NCBI RefSeq assembly: GCF_017591435.1
Contig: NC_059292.1
Coordinates: forward strand, 29,780,043 to 29,844,042
DNA from: Portunus trituberculatus
Lineage: Eukaryota; Arthropoda; Malacostraca; Decapoda; Portunidae
DNA length: 64,000 nucleotides
Reading direction: 5' to 3'
Shown: piece after piece, positions 63,064 through 64,000 of the stretch
Layout of the letters: each line of letters starts with the position of its first letter
Position numbering within the stretch: the first letter of the stretch is position 1
The notes under the pieces: generated by a model
Seen by the model: the letters and a program-made list of their open reading frames with translations, nothing else
Told to the model about the DNA's origin: nothing
Databases searched by the model: none
Position numbers and translations under genes: made by a program

Positions 63064-64000
63064 ATAAATCTGCGGCACCACATATCAAAGTTTCAAATTG
63101 TTCCCTTTAACACTCAATAGATACACTCCTACCTGGGGAAAATGTTCAATGGCAAGGTAGGGAAGCAGCGGCAGCAGCTGCTCAGAAAAAAGAATAAAAA
63201 AGGAGAGGAGGTAAGGAAACACAAGACACCACTAAGGAACCTATCGCCTTGAATGAGTCTGTGTAAAGGAAAAGAACATTGCGTGTTTGGTGGGAGTCAT
63301 GTTTATAATTAAATGTAAACAAAAATGCTAACTCAGCATTGGAGGAGAGGGTTCTCGTGAGGACCAATGAATTCCATCCCTCCGCGGCCACCTCTGCTCC
63401 GCCAGTAATGTAACATTTGCCTCCAGGAGTCAACTTGTTTTACAAATAACACACTGATTCCTGCGCATCTGTGATTAATCCAGGAATCGGGAATAGGGCC
63501 CTTAGTTGGGGCGAGGCGCGGCATCCGGAAAGCAGACCAACGCCGTGGCGCCGCAAGGACCACAGTCTGGCGGCGTGACGCGGCGTCTCTTACAACTCTC
63601 AGCCACACGCGACTTCTTCTCGACTTTTAATCCTAGTCGGTATGAAGTGGACCAAGTTAATTTTTGAGAAGTGTTTTAATAGTCAACACTCTTTCATTAA
63701 AAACTGTTTGTATGGCCCTTCACACGAAAAAACGTAGGCAACTTGCTAATTGAGTGAGCAAACTAAAGGCCCGCGTCGGGGACGGGGATTGTGCCGAGGC
63801 GGCGGCGTCCGCGGCCACACAATGCCGAGGAGTCGAAGCTTTTTACATCATTAGCTTCTCGGTGGGCCAATTGTCCTGGGATGGGCGTGGTGAGAGTGGC
63901 AATGAGTGGCAATGTGCGCGGCCCAGAGTGTGATGGTGAGAGGCGAATGTGAGAAACGCTTAATAAGGTAACACTTGAGAGTTTGTTGTCGCGTGAAAGG
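62300..64000. other. CpG-rich unique sequence at the right edge
   Basis: 62340-62720 and especially 63480-63960 are GC-rich with many CpG (for example GCGGCGTGACGCGGCG and GAGGCGGCGGCGTCCGCGG). Such islands may mark a promoter of a neighbouring gene outside the window. No convincing open frame was found. Confidence 0.4.
62781..62852. repeat. (CA)n microsatellite
   Basis: Pure CA repeat. A CT-rich stretch lies nearby at about 63001-63060. Confidence 0.97.

Overview
The window is animal nuclear DNA, most likely from a decapod crustacean. Long (GA)n, (AC)n and (AT)n microsatellites are very dense, the gene is split into many short exons by introns of a few hundred bases, and the repeats are CR1-like LINEs, tRNA-derived SINEs, pogo/Tigger-like, piggyBac-like and MITE DNA transposons. 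The species cannot be named from sequence alone. One host gene dominates: cytoplasmic dynein 2 heavy chain (DYNC2H1), the retrograde intraflagellar-transport motor, on the minus strand. Sixty coding exons, plus one optional exon, were placed between 53827 (start codon) and 6228. With splice sites assigned by hand the reading frame stays open through every junction and gives about 3,790 residues: tail, linker, AAA1 to AAA4, stalk with microtubule-binding domain, AAA5 and most of AAA6. The C-terminal few hundred residues lie beyond the left edge. No other host gene is convincingly visible. Layout: 1-6170 holds three head-to-tail CR1-like LINE copies in the last visible intron; 6228-14774 holds AAA6/AAA5 exons with Tigger elements and a second, poly(A)-tailed LINE; 14775-17066 is an intron with two more CR1-like copies; 17067-24008 holds AAA5, stalk and AAA4 exons; 24009-27216 is an intron packed with nested DNA transposons, including a near-perfect ~0.6 kb palindrome; 27217-43421 holds AAA4 back to linker exons; 43422-47812 is an intron with a piggyBac nested in a Tigger, next to a second Tigger whose transposase fragment still shows introns; 47813-53827 is the tail. 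Upstream (about 53.8-54.6 kb) is the putative promoter, with an RFX X-box. From 54.6 to 64 kb there are microsatellites, polypurine tracts, three tRNA-derived SINEs and CpG-rich unique sequence, perhaps flanking a neighbouring gene. The most interesting possible system is a LINE-SINE pair tied to (AC)n microsatellites. Four of five CR1-like copies start directly at an (AC)n run and all end in a short tandem tail followed by (AC)n. The three SINEs also sit between AC/GT runs and two share the end of that tail. This suggests a retrotransposon that targets (AC)n, or the tails of its own earlier copies, and a SINE that borrows its machinery. Other leads are the intronic palindrome inside the DYNC2H1 transcript, a small transposon carrying a perfect X-box and a CRE site in a ciliary-gene intron, and an apparent excess of GC-AG introns.
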